A stretch of DNA of 40,208 nucleotides from Salegentibacter sp. R32. GTDB taxonomy: Bacteria > Bacteroidota > Bacteroidia > Flavobacteriales > Flavobacteriaceae. Below, one piece after another: positions 9,760 through 17,429 of the stretch. Numbering within the stretch: position 1 is the first letter of the stretch; each line of letters starts with the position of its first letter. Position numbers and translations under genes: made by a program. The stretch covers positions 1 through 40,208 of the forward strand of contig NZ_RXOM01000028.1 in NCBI RefSeq assembly GCF_008692195.1, written 5' to 3'. A model generated the notes under the pieces. It did no database searches. It saw only the letters and a list, made by a program, of their open reading frames with translations, and was not told where the DNA came from.

Positions 9760-10288
9760 TGTAATAGGTTTTTAACTTTTTCTGCAATTTCTTTTTTCCG
9801 CGATGCACCAAGGTTCTCGAACTTACTGGAGTAATATCCAATATTTCTGAAATTTCTTGGTGATCGTAACCTTCAATTAAAAACAACATCACGGGATATC
9901 TATAGTTTTCCGGTAGTTGTTCTATTTCCTCTTTCACTAAGTCTATCGTAATATCATTGTGGATAGACCAGTTGTCATCTTCTTCTACTGTTCCTAAAGT
10001 TTGCTCATTAATGGCAGTGAAATTCATCTTTTTCGCTTTTAGCATATCAATACTTTTATTGATGACAATACGCTTTAACCAAGCTCCAAAAGTGACTTCC
10101 CCAGTGAATTGATGCATTTTTAAAAAGGCTTGTATAAAACCTTCCTGCATCGCTTCTTCTGCATCGTGAGTATTCTTAAGAAACCGTAAGGCCACGTAGT
10201 ACATCCCATCACAATACTTATTGTAAAGCTTCATCTGGGCTTTCCTATCGTTTCGCTTGCAAGCTTCTATGAGTTCTGTTTGTAACAC
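9743..10288 (-). CDS. ECF-type RNA polymerase sigma factor
   Basis: A 181-residue extracytoplasmic-function sigma factor. Region 2 is clear (DAEEAMQEGFIQAFLKMHQF, then FGAWLKRIVINKSID), and region 4 is a helix-turn-helix (GYDHQEISEILDITPVSSRT) followed by the basic helix RGKKKLQKKLK. It starts at a GTG codon, as the frame has no earlier ATG. It heads a three-gene operon with its likely anti-sigma factor and a secreted beta-rich protein, the classic layout of an envelope-stress or surface-sensing circuit. A candidate -7 element on the minus strand (TAATTTTG, plus-strand 10348-10355) lies about 60 bp upstream. Confidence 0.92.
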   Translation of the reverse strand: MLQTELIEACKRNDRKAQMKLYNKYCDGMYYVALRFLKNTHDAEEAMQEGFIQAFLKMHQFTGEVTFGAWLKRIVINKSIDMLKAKKMNFTAINEQTLGTVEEDDNWSIHNDITIDLVKEEIEQLPENYRYPVMLFLIEGYDHQEISEILDITPVSSRTLVHRGKKKLQKKLKTYYNGTGS

Positions 10289-10387
10289 AATAGCGTTTTG
10301 GTTAGTTAGTATTCATTTATAAAGACATCTTAAAATAGGAAGTGTTGCAAAATTATTATTTAATTTTAGCTGAAATTAATTTTTGCT

Positions 10388-10972
10388 ATGAGAAAAAAGA
10401 TAAAATGGACCATTATTATTTTAATGGTGTTGGTTCTTGGTGGAGGTTTGGGTTTTTATATCTGGAAAGGGGAAACCAAATCTTACAGTCCTGAAGATAC
10501 TGTGAAATACCAGAAAGGAAGTTTAAAAGTTGAAGTATTTTATAACCGACCTTATAAAAAAGGAAGGGATATTTTTGGGAACCTCGTCCCTTATGGCGAA
10601 GTATGGAGAACAGGAGCCAATGAAGCCACTACTTTTGAAGTCAACAAAGATATTATGGTCGACGGTACTTTATTAAAATCCGGCACATATACCTTATGGA
10701 CCATTCCGAACCCTGATTCTTGGAAAGTTATTTTTAATGAAAAAATGTACACTTGGGGTATTGACCTCACTACGAAAGAAGCTGCCCGTGATCCTGAATA
10801 TGATGCGTTAACCCTTGAAGTCCCGGTAAACAAAAACCTTTCTCCTATTGAACAGTTTAGCATTTATTTTGACGATCAGCAAAATTTAAACGTGATGTTC
10901 CTCGCTTGGGATCAGACGGTCATCGCTATTCCTTTTAAAGAAGCCAACCCAACAAAAAACCCTGAAGCATAA
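10388..10972 (+). CDS. DUF2911 domain-containing exported protein
   Basis: A 194-residue protein with an N-terminal membrane anchor or signal segment (about residues 6-25), then a DUF2911 domain. The family pattern is clear: VEVFYNRPYKKGRDIFGNLVPYGEVWRTGANEATTFEVNKDI, then SGTYTLWTIP and the W-rich core. DUF2911 is widespread in Bacteroidetes and has no known function; the fold is beta-rich. It is transcribed away from the sigma-factor operon. Its 3' end contains the stem of a terminator that serves the opposite gene. Confidence 0.88.
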   Translation: MRKKIKWTIIILMVLVLGGGLGFYIWKGETKSYSPEDTVKYQKGSLKVEVFYNRPYKKGRDIFGNLVPYGEVWRTGANEATTFEVNKDIMVDGTLLKSGTYTLWTIPNPDSWKVIFNEKMYTWGIDLTTKEAARDPEYDALTLEVPVNKNLSPIEQFSIYFDDQQNLNVMFLAWDQTVIAIPFKEANPTKNPEA

Positions 10973-10980
10973 CTTCAGGG
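10960..10980 (-). terminator. ohr terminator inside the end of the DUF2911 gene
   Basis: Stem CCCTGAAG / CTTCAGGG with a 5-nt loop, overlapping the last codons and stop of the DUF2911 gene. On the minus strand it is followed by GTTTTTTG, so it fits best as the ohr terminator. On the plus strand the T tail is late and weak. Confidence 0.7.
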
Positions 10981-11011
10981 TGATTCAAGTTGGTTAATTT
11001 TTTAAACGATG

Positions 11012-11437
11012 TTATTCTTCCAATAATAAGTTAAGGGTCACATCAATATTATCACGTGTTGCTCTAGAATAAGGACAAACTTCGTGCGCTTTGTTGACTA
11101 GCTTTTCTCCGGTTTCTACATCTACTCCCGGTAAATAAGAATCTAAAATTACTGCCAATTGTAAATCGCCTTCATCGGTTTTACCAATACTTACCGTAGC
11201 AGTAACACTAAAGTCGCCAAGGTCAACCCCTTCTTTTTCAGCAATTAATTCTAAAGCGCTTCCATAGCAAGAAGCATAAGCAGCACCAAAAAGTTGTTCA
11301 GGATTGGTACCGTCACCACCATCACCTCCTAAGCCTTTAGGAACACTTAAAGATTTATCTATTTTACCGTCGTCTGTTGTTACATTTCCAGATCTTCCGC
11401 CAGCGGCAGTCGCTTTTGCGGTATACAGTTTTTTCAT
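11012..11437 (-). CDS. ohr: Organic hydroperoxide resistance protein (OsmC/Ohr family)
   Basis: Ohr reduces organic and lipid hydroperoxides with a reactive cysteine pair. The 141-residue sequence has the conserved N-terminus (KKLYTAKATAAGGRSG), the active-site motif with the peroxidatic cysteine in NPEQLFGAAYASCYGSAL, and the resolving cysteine in the C-terminal HEVCPYSRAT. Both cysteines are present, so it should be active. It is a single gene, divergent from meaB, with a terminator 30 bp downstream. No OhrR regulator gene is nearby. Confidence 0.95.
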   Translation of the reverse strand: MKKLYTAKATAAGGRSGNVTTDDGKIDKSLSVPKGLGGDGGDGTNPEQLFGAAYASCYGSALELIAEKEGVDLGDFSVTATVSIGKTDEGDLQLAVILDSYLPGVDVETGEKLVNKAHEVCPYSRATRDNIDVTLNLLLEE

Positions 11438-11506
11438 AATTATTAATTTTAGTTTTTGTAGATTTCAATATAGAAAGTAATGAAAGGCTTTTCAAAAATG
11501 AATTCA

Positions 11507-11514
11507 TAAATTTG
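11507..11514 (+). promoter_or_regulatory. -7 promoter element TAAATTTG before meaB
   Basis: An exact TAnnTTTG match, 18 bp upstream of the TTG start of meaB. No clear -33 element is present. Confidence 0.45.
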
Positions 11515-11532
11515 TGCTAAATAATTTCTACC

Positions 11533-12618
11533 TTGACTAAGAAGAAAAAAGATTCTGCATTGCACGAAACGCCCGGCGTTTCACTTTCCAATAGCGTAAG
11601 TGCCAAAAGTGCTAAACGGATTAAAAACCTGCGGAAGAAAAAAATTAACCCTCAAGATTTAGTCAAACAAATCACTCAAGGAAACAAAACCGCTTTAAGC
11701 CGGGCCATTACCTTAATTGAAAGTCAGCAAGTAAAACATCAAGAATCGGTAAATGCCATTATTGAAGGATGCTTGCCGTTTGCTAATAAATCTATAAGAA
11801 TTGGTATAACCGGAGTTCCTGGCGTTGGAAAAAGCACCTTTATTGAAGCTTTTGGAAATTATTTGATTAGCTTAGGAAAAAAAGTAGCGGTCCTAGCCGT
11901 AGATCCGTCCAGTTCGGTTTCCCACGGAAGTATTTTAGGCGACAAAACCCGAATGGAAGAATTGGTAAAGCAAGAACATGCATTTATCCGTCCTACTCCA
12001 TCGGGAGATTCATTAGGCGGAGTAGCCCAAAAAACCCGTGAATCGATAATTTTATGTGAAGCAGCGGGCTTCGATACTATTTTAATTGAAACGGTGGGTG
12101 TTGGTCAAAGCGAAACCATGGTACACAGCATGACCGATTTCTTTTTACTACTGAAATTAGCAGGAGCCGGAGACGAATTGCAAGGCATTAAACGTGGAAT
12201 TATGGAAATGGCAGACGCTATCGTGATTAATAAAGCGGATGGGGAAAACAAAAAACCGGCCGAACAGGCTAAATCTGAATTTAGAAAGGCGCTTCATCTA
12301 TACCCGGAAACTGAAAGCGGTTGGAAAACAAAAGTAAAATTAGCAAGTGCGCTTCATCAAATAGGAATTGAAGAGATTTGGAAAATGATTGCGGCTTACG
12401 AAAATGCTACAAAAGCAAATAACTATTTTCAGCATAAACGCCAAGAACAAAACAAGTTCTGGTTGTTACAAACGATTAATGACCGTTTGAAAGCCAACTT
12501 TTACCAACAACCCAAAATCAAGATGGAACTAAAACAGCAACTAAAAGCCATAGAAAATAATGAAACTACGCCTTTTGTTGCTGCTACTTACTTATTAAAA
12601 ATCGCTAAAGATTTATAG
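11533..12618 (+). CDS. meaB: Methylmalonyl-CoA mutase-associated GTPase MeaB
   Basis: MeaB is the G3E-family GTPase chaperone that gates cofactor loading and protects methylmalonyl-CoA mutase. Walker A is at residues 94-102 (GVPGVGKST), followed by VDPSSSVSHGSILGDKTRM, the ETVGVGQSE switch at 186-194 and NKAD at 233-236 for guanine recognition. The length (361) fits, and the basic N-terminal arm is usual. The start is a TTG 18 bp after a good -7 element; there is no in-frame ATG near the N-terminus. Its stop overlaps the stop of the convergent epimerase gene by 6 bp. Confidence 0.94.
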   Translation: MTKKKKDSALHETPGVSLSNSVSAKSAKRIKNLRKKKINPQDLVKQITQGNKTALSRAITLIESQQVKHQESVNAIIEGCLPFANKSIRIGITGVPGVGKSTFIEAFGNYLISLGKKVAVLAVDPSSSVSHGSILGDKTRMEELVKQEHAFIRPTPSGDSLGGVAQKTRESIILCEAAGFDTILIETVGVGQSETMVHSMTDFFLLLKLAGAGDELQGIKRGIMEMADAIVINKADGENKKPAEQAKSEFRKALHLYPETESGWKTKVKLASALHQIGIEEIWKMIAAYENATKANNYFQHKRQEQNKFWLLQTINDRLKANFYQQPKIKMELKQQLKAIENNETTPFVAATYLLKIAKDL

Positions 12619-13554
12619 AAAATTCTTTTTGTACCAATCTATTTGAAGTTGCAGTCCTTCTTTTAAACCTGTAGTAGGATTGTAATCTAATAATTCTTTG
12701 GCTTTATCAATGATGGCACAAGTTCTCCATTGATCTCCGGGACGCTTATCAATCACATTAATGGCAATTTCTTTTCCCATCAATTCTTGCACATAATCTA
12801 TTCCATCTTGTGTAGTGTGTTCTACTTCTGTACCTAAATTGATAATCTCTCCATCAATTTTTTCGTGACGGTTCACCGCAGCTACAATTCCATCAACAAT
12901 ATCGCCTACATAAGTAAAACTGCGCAAGTGTTTTTCACTTCCATCATATAGCGGGAAACTCTCATTATTAAAACCACAAGCAATCAGTTTTGTATAAAGC
13001 TTTTCTGGTCGTTCTCTTGGTCCGTAAACTGAATATAATCGTAAGCTGGAAGCTTTCATTTTCTTTCCTCTAGATTCTGCTAATACTAATTGTTCTGCGC
13101 CAAGTTTGGTTACACCGTAATTAGAAGCAGGTTTAGGAGCTACACTTTCTGGGAAAGTGGCTTCCAATCCATAAATGGAAGAAGTCCCGATATTTATAAA
13201 ATGTTTTAAGTTTTTGTTTTGATGAGCAAAGTTGATCAGCTTTTCGGTAGCAATAATATTATTGGTTAAATATTGCTCGAATGTACAAGAACTGGAAATT
13301 CCGGGTTGGGCCGCAAAGTGAATAATAAAATCAAAATCGGTAGATAATGGTTGATAGCTTTCTTCTACACGAAGATCTACTTCAACTATTTCTATGCCTT
13401 GTTCCGCTAAATCCTTCGCATTTAATTTCTTTAATGAAAGGTCGTAATAGTCATTAAAATTATCAAGCCCTACTACTTCGTGACCTTCCTTTTTAAAACG
13501 TTCTGCGGTATGAGATCCAATAAATCCGGCTGCTCCGGTGATAAGTATTTTCAT
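12613..13554 (-). CDS. NAD-dependent sugar-nucleotide epimerase, UDP-glucuronate 4-epimerase-like
   Basis: An extended short-chain dehydrogenase of 313 residues. It has GAAGFIG (7-13) for NAD, the active-site serines near 125-126 (GTSSIYG), and Tyr146-Lys150 (YGVTK). The stretch DNFNDYYDLSLKK (31-43) is the hallmark of enzymes that interconvert UDP-glucuronate and UDP-galacturonate, so I favour that reaction; a UDP-glucose 4-epimerase is the alternative. I trim 18 codons from the longest frame and start at the ATG at 13554, where the conserved MKILITGA begins. It is divergent from the GT2-LAB_N-GT39 operon and probably supplies its sugar. Confidence 0.85.
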   Translation of the reverse strand: MKILITGAAGFIGSHTAERFKKEGHEVVGLDNFNDYYDLSLKKLNAKDLAEQGIEIVEVDLRVEESYQPLSTDFDFIIHFAAQPGISSSCTFEQYLTNNIIATEKLINFAHQNKNLKHFINIGTSSIYGLEATFPESVAPKPASNYGVTKLGAEQLVLAESRGKKMKASSLRLYSVYGPRERPEKLYTKLIACGFNNESFPLYDGSEKHLRSFTYVGDIVDGIVAAVNRHEKIDGEIINLGTEVEHTTQDGIDYVQELMGKEIAINVIDKRPGDQWRTCAIIDKAKELLDYNPTTGLKEGLQLQIDWYKKNFL

Positions 13555-13660
13555 AAGTAAATTAACCCAGTTAGTTTTTAATTTAAAGGGGCAAAATACA
13601 AAGTCCATTTAAAAAAAAGTAGTAAAGTATAAAGTTTTATAGAAAATTTACAATTATTGA

Positions 13661-13668
13661 TACATTTG
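13661..13668 (+). promoter_or_regulatory. -7 promoter element TACATTTG before the GT2 operon
   Basis: An exact TAnnTTTG match, 18 bp upstream of the ATG at 13687. It argues against the longer reading frame that begins at 13657. Confidence 0.5.
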
Positions 13669-13686
13669 CAGTCAATTAGAAAATGC

Positions 13687-14400
13687 ATGGAATACGAATT
13701 TACCATCATTGTTCCTCTTTATAATGAACAAGAAAATCTTTTACGGGTCGAGAAAGAACTTGCCAAGTACCTAGATATAGCTACTAAAAAAAGTTGTGTG
13801 TTGTTGGTTAATGATGGCTCACAAGATAAGAGTTTAGCATTGGTTAAAGAAATTTGTACGCGTCAAACCGCTTTTAATTACATTTCTTTTGAACAAAACC
13901 AAGGTTTAAGTGCTGCCATTAAAGCAGGTTTTGATTGTGCTGCTACAGAATATATCGGTTACATCGATTCTGATTTACAAACCAATCCTGAAGATTTTAA
14001 TTTGTTATTGGATAAAATTGAAGACTATGAACTCGTTACCGGTGTACGTGCCGATAGAAAAGACTCTTTCGTCAAAAATATGTCCTCCCGAATTGCCAAT
14101 GGAATCAGAAGAAGTTTTACGCATGATGGCATGGATGATACCGGCTGCCCGCTAAAAGTGATTCGGGCAGATTATGCTAAACGTATTCCAATGTTTAAAG
14201 GATTACATCGTTTTTTACCGGCCATGATTCTCTTACAAAATGGACGAATTCTTCAAGTTCCGGTAAGGCATTATCCCAGAATTGCAGGAAAGGCAAAATT
14301 TCATTTGACCAATCGGTTGATTGGACCTTTTTTAGATTGTTTTGCTTATTTGTGGATGAAAAAGAAATACATCAATTATAAAGTAAACGATAAAGCATGA
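13687..14400 (+). CDS. Family 2 glycosyltransferase, polyprenyl-phosphate sugar synthase-like
   Basis: A 237-residue GT2 enzyme of the dolichol-phosphate-mannose synthase/ArnC type, which loads a sugar from a nucleotide donor onto undecaprenyl phosphate at the inner face of the membrane. Visible motifs are TIIVPLYNEQENL (6-18), VNDGSQDKS (41-49), and DSDLQTNPED (94-103), the metal-binding DxD region. There are no C-terminal transmembrane helices as in ArnC; only an amphipathic end. It is the first gene of an operon: its stop overlaps the next start (ATGA), and an ArnT-like transferase follows. The lipid-carrier role is inferred from family and operon. Confidence 0.88.
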   Translation: MEYEFTIIVPLYNEQENLLRVEKELAKYLDIATKKSCVLLVNDGSQDKSLALVKEICTRQTAFNYISFEQNQGLSAAIKAGFDCAATEYIGYIDSDLQTNPEDFNLLLDKIEDYELVTGVRADRKDSFVKNMSSRIANGIRRSFTHDGMDDTGCPLKVIRADYAKRIPMFKGLHRFLPAMILLQNGRILQVPVRHYPRIAGKAKFHLTNRLIGPFLDCFAYLWMKKKYINYKVNDKA

Positions 14401-15020
14401 GCAATTGGCAAATCTATGCTGTAGGTTTAATCGCTCAACTATTATTTTCAGGGAGGTTGCTTTTTCAGTGGCTACTTTCAGAAAAACATAAAAAAGTACT
14501 GACTCCTTCCTTATTTTGGAAACTCAGCTTATTTGCTTCGTTTTTATTATTTGTCTATGGCTATCTACGGGAAGATTTTGCCATCATGCTGGGGCAAGCC
14601 ATCACCTACTTCATCTATATAAGAAATTTACAATTACAAGGAGAATGGCAAAAGGCTCCTTTAATTTTAAGAATTTTTCTCTACGTTTTTCCTTTGTTGA
14701 TAGTAGTATATTCTTACAATAATAATTCTTACGATATTGAAAAACTTTTTTACAATGAAGCTATTCCGCTGTGGTTATTGCTTTTAGGTTCCGCTGCTCA
14801 AATTGTTTTTAATTTACGTTTTTTCTACCAGTGGATTTATTCTGAAAGAAAAAAGAAATCGAGCCTGCCTTTAGGGTTTTGGGTACTTAGTTTAATTGGG
14901 GCTTTATTGATTTTAGTCTATGCCATTTTACGAAAAGACCCCGTACTTTTTATCGGTCATATTACCGGATGCTTTATTTATATTCGTAATATTATTTTAA
15001 GTAGAAATAATGATGATTAA
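14397..15020 (+). CDS. Membrane protein with two LAB_N domains
   Basis: A 207-residue inner-membrane protein made of two tandem copies of the lipid A biosynthesis N-terminal domain (LAB_N). Each copy has a membrane helix, an aromatic basic motif (GRLLFQWLLSEK near residue 20; LRFFYQWIYSER near 143), two more helices, and a GxxxxYFIYIRN-like end. LAB_N proteins accompany polyprenyl-phosphate sugar transferases and are thought to help flip the lipid-linked sugar, much as ArnE/F do. It overlaps the GT2 gene by 4 bp and the GT39 gene by 11 bp, so the three are surely co-expressed. Confidence 0.85.
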   Translation: MSNWQIYAVGLIAQLLFSGRLLFQWLLSEKHKKVLTPSLFWKLSLFASFLLFVYGYLREDFAIMLGQAITYFIYIRNLQLQGEWQKAPLILRIFLYVFPLLIVVYSYNNNSYDIEKLFYNEAIPLWLLLLGSAAQIVFNLRFFYQWIYSERKKKSSLPLGFWVLSLIGALLILVYAILRKDPVLFIGHITGCFIYIRNIILSRNNDD

Positions 15021-16632
15021 AAAAGACCACTATACTTATTATTTACTTATTGTTATCGGTTTGATATTCTTTGTAAATCTTGATGTGATTTATGTGAATA
15101 TTATGGAAGCCCGAAATTTTATTACCGCTCGGGAAATGGTCAACCTGGATAATTGGTTGTTAACTACCTTAAACGATGTCCCACGCTATCAAAAACCTCC
15201 ACTTCCTACTTGGTTAACTGCTTTTTTTGGAAGCTTGACCAACTTTAAAAGCTTAATGTTACTGAGGTTTCCGGCAGCTCTATGTTCTTTATTATTAATT
15301 GTTGGCTTTTACAAAACCTTACCCAAATTTGAAATTACCAAAGAGCAAGCCTTCCAAGCTTCGTTAATTTTAGCGACTTCCTTTTATATTATATTTTCTG
15401 GTAGAAATGGTCAATGGGATATTTTCACCCACGCTTTTATGATGATTTGCATCTATTACCTTTGGAGGTTTTTCAGCATCGATATAAAACTTTATCAACA
15501 CGCGCTGTTAGCCGCTTTATTTTTTGGCTTTTCCTTTTTAAGCAAAGGTCCGGTTTCCCTGTATGCTTTATTATTACCTTTTATAATTAGCTATGGAATT
15601 GTTTACAAGTACCACAACTTCAAGAAACGTTGGTTGCCGTTAATCAGTTTTCTTTTGGTTGGATTGCTCATTGGCGGTTGGTGGTTTATCTATGTTCGTT
15701 GGGCAGACCCTGCAGCTTTTCTGAAAATTGCAGAAAAGGAAACCTCCAACTGGGGAAGCTACAACATTAGACCTTGGTATTATTACTGGAGCTTTTTCAC
15801 GCAAAGCGGAATTTGGACTATTCCATCTTTTGTGGCTTTACTTTATCCTTACCTCAAAAATAAAGTAAGTAATAAGAAAGCTTATTTGTTTTCCTTTTTA
15901 TGGACAATCATTTCGGTAATTTTACTTTCTGTTATTCCCGAGAAGAAATCGCGGTACTTACTTCCGGTTTTAATTCCCATGGCTTTTAATACCAGTTTTT
16001 ATGTGGAATACCTGATTAGAAAATTCCACCAGCTTCCTTCTAAAGAAAAATGGGTGGTCTATTTCAACCACAGCTTAATCGCTCTAATTGGTTTCGCATT
16101 TCCTATTGCCGGTTATTTTGTATTGGATATTGAAGGAGTTTATTGGGTTTACTTTTTACTGACTTCTGTTGGATTGGTTTGTGTAGCTTTAGTGATATTT
16201 CAAAACTTAAGAAAGAAAATCTATACAAAAGTATTTTATGCCACGATTGCTTTTATTTGTGTAGTGATGTCTTTCGGCTTTCCTTTGGTAGATACTTTAT
16301 TGGACAACCCGAAGTTTCATAATTTTGATAAACTTCAAACTTTTGCTAAAAAGGAAAATTTCAAGGTTTATGATTATGGCGGAAAAACCCCGGAAATTAT
16401 TTGGGAATACGGTGAACCCATTCCCACTATTCAAAAAGATAGTTTGTATGCTCCAAATGCTGAAAAATTCGGCATCATTATGTCTGAAAAGGATTCTTCC
16501 ATCGTCAAAAAATTTACCGATTACGAAATTATTGCTTCAGACCGATACGATTTAAATTATGTAAATCCTGAAAAAGGAGGTTACAAAAGTAGATTAATCA
16601 GAAAGTTTTATTTGTTGCAGAAAAAGAATTAA
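15010..16632 (+). CDS. ArnT-like family 39 glycosyltransferase
   Basis: A 540-residue polytopic GT-C enzyme, which takes a sugar from a polyprenyl phosphate at the periplasmic face. The family N-terminus is clear: an acidic residue in the first periplasmic loop, NIMEARNFITAREM, then W..T..DVPRYQKPPLPTWL, as in ArnT. About ten further hydrophobic helices and a C-terminal soluble domain (about 430-540) follow. Together with the GT2 and LAB_N proteins it forms a complete lipid-linked sugar transfer route, most likely to lipid A. It overlaps the LAB_N stop codon, and its own stop overlaps the end of the convergent PAP2 gene. The acceptor and the sugar are inferred. Confidence 0.87.
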   Translation: MMIKKDHYTYYLLIVIGLIFFVNLDVIYVNIMEARNFITAREMVNLDNWLLTTLNDVPRYQKPPLPTWLTAFFGSLTNFKSLMLLRFPAALCSLLLIVGFYKTLPKFEITKEQAFQASLILATSFYIIFSGRNGQWDIFTHAFMMICIYYLWRFFSIDIKLYQHALLAALFFGFSFLSKGPVSLYALLLPFIISYGIVYKYHNFKKRWLPLISFLLVGLLIGGWWFIYVRWADPAAFLKIAEKETSNWGSYNIRPWYYYWSFFTQSGIWTIPSFVALLYPYLKNKVSNKKAYLFSFLWTIISVILLSVIPEKKSRYLLPVLIPMAFNTSFYVEYLIRKFHQLPSKEKWVVYFNHSLIALIGFAFPIAGYFVLDIEGVYWVYFLLTSVGLVCVALVIFQNLRKKIYTKVFYATIAFICVVMSFGFPLVDTLLDNPKFHNFDKLQTFAKKENFKVYDYGGKTPEIIWEYGEPIPTIQKDSLYAPNAEKFGIIMSEKDSSIVKKFTDYEIIASDRYDLNYVNPEKGGYKSRLIRKFYLLQKKN

Positions 16633-17189
16633 GCGAATCTTTTTACCAAATATTGCTGAAGCTTATAAAACAAAAAGCCAAATAAAGCCCCAATCAACAT
16701 TCCCGTAATCACATCGCCGGGATAATGTTTACCTACATAAATTCGACTATATCCTACCACCGCGGCCCAAAAGATAAGAGCTACCAATGCATATTTGTAC
16801 CAACGCTTCAAAATATTACCTAAATAAAAAGCCAAGGCCATCGAACTTGCAGCGTGGGCTGAAAAATACCCATAACTTCCACAGTAATCCAAGAGCATCC
16901 TTCCTTCAGCAATAAAATCCTCTTTACAAGGTCGTGGACGCTCAAAATAATCTTTAAACACATTTGCCAACTGGTCAGTACAAGTAATTAATCCTGCTAC
17001 TAACACCACAGTGATAATTGTAGGTTTTAACCCGTAATTCTTATACAATAGATAAAGAAGAAACGCGTATAGCGGAATGGAAGCAAATTTATGGGTAATG
17101 AAGACCCAAAACCAATCCCAAGTCTCAGACCCGAGATTGTTTAAATATAAAAATAGTTCTTGGTCTAATTTTAGTAATTCTTCCATCAA
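16629..17189 (-). CDS. PAP2 family phosphatase, LpxE/LpxF-like
   Basis: A membrane phosphatase of 186 residues with the three-part PAP2 signature: KDYFERPRP (KX6RP), SAHAASS (the PSGH position, here SAH), and SRIYVGKHYPGD (SRX5HX3D). About five membrane helices surround it. In Bacteroidetes such enzymes remove lipid A phosphates (LpxE, LpxF) or act on undecaprenyl pyrophosphate. Its position beside an ArnT-like operon favours lipid A. It is the last gene of a minus-strand operon with a MATE exporter and a small acidic protein, and it converges on the GT39 gene. Confidence 0.87.
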   Translation of the reverse strand: MMEELLKLDQELFLYLNNLGSETWDWFWVFITHKFASIPLYAFLLYLLYKNYGLKPTIITVVLVAGLITCTDQLANVFKDYFERPRPCKEDFIAEGRMLLDYCGSYGYFSAHAASSMALAFYLGNILKRWYKYALVALIFWAAVVGYSRIYVGKHYPGDVITGMLIGALFGFLFYKLQQYLVKRFA

Positions 17190-17191
17190 AC

Positions 17192-17419
17192 CTATTCTTG
17201 ATAGCGTTCTACTTCCCGGTCATAAAACTCGGAAGCTTCCCGAATTAGATTTTCTGTCTCATTTTTTAACTCTTCTTCATCGTTCTTGTCAAAATCTTCC
17301 AACCATTCAACCTCATCGTCCTGTAAATTGATAATAAAACGAGGAAATTCAGTATGTACAACAAATATAGCTTCGGGATAATCGGTATTATCACCTAATA
17401 AAAATCTTGGAAATTCCAT
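17192..17419 (-). CDS. Small acidic protein conserved in Flavobacteria
   Basis: A 75-residue protein of unknown function. The N-terminus is beta-like (MEFPRFLLGDNTDYPEAIFVVHTEFPRFIINL) with a duplicated EFPRF motif (residues 2-6 and 24-28); the rest is acidic and helical. I recall near-identical short proteins in other flavobacterial genomes, always unannotated. It sits 2 bp before the PAP2 gene and 10 bp after the MATE gene, so it is part of that operon. No cysteine cluster, signal peptide or membrane segment is visible. Confidence 0.7.
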   Translation of the reverse strand: MEFPRFLLGDNTDYPEAIFVVHTEFPRFIINLQDDEVEWLEDFDKNDEEELKNETENLIREASEFYDREVERYQE

Positions 17420-17429
17420 ACAATATCTT

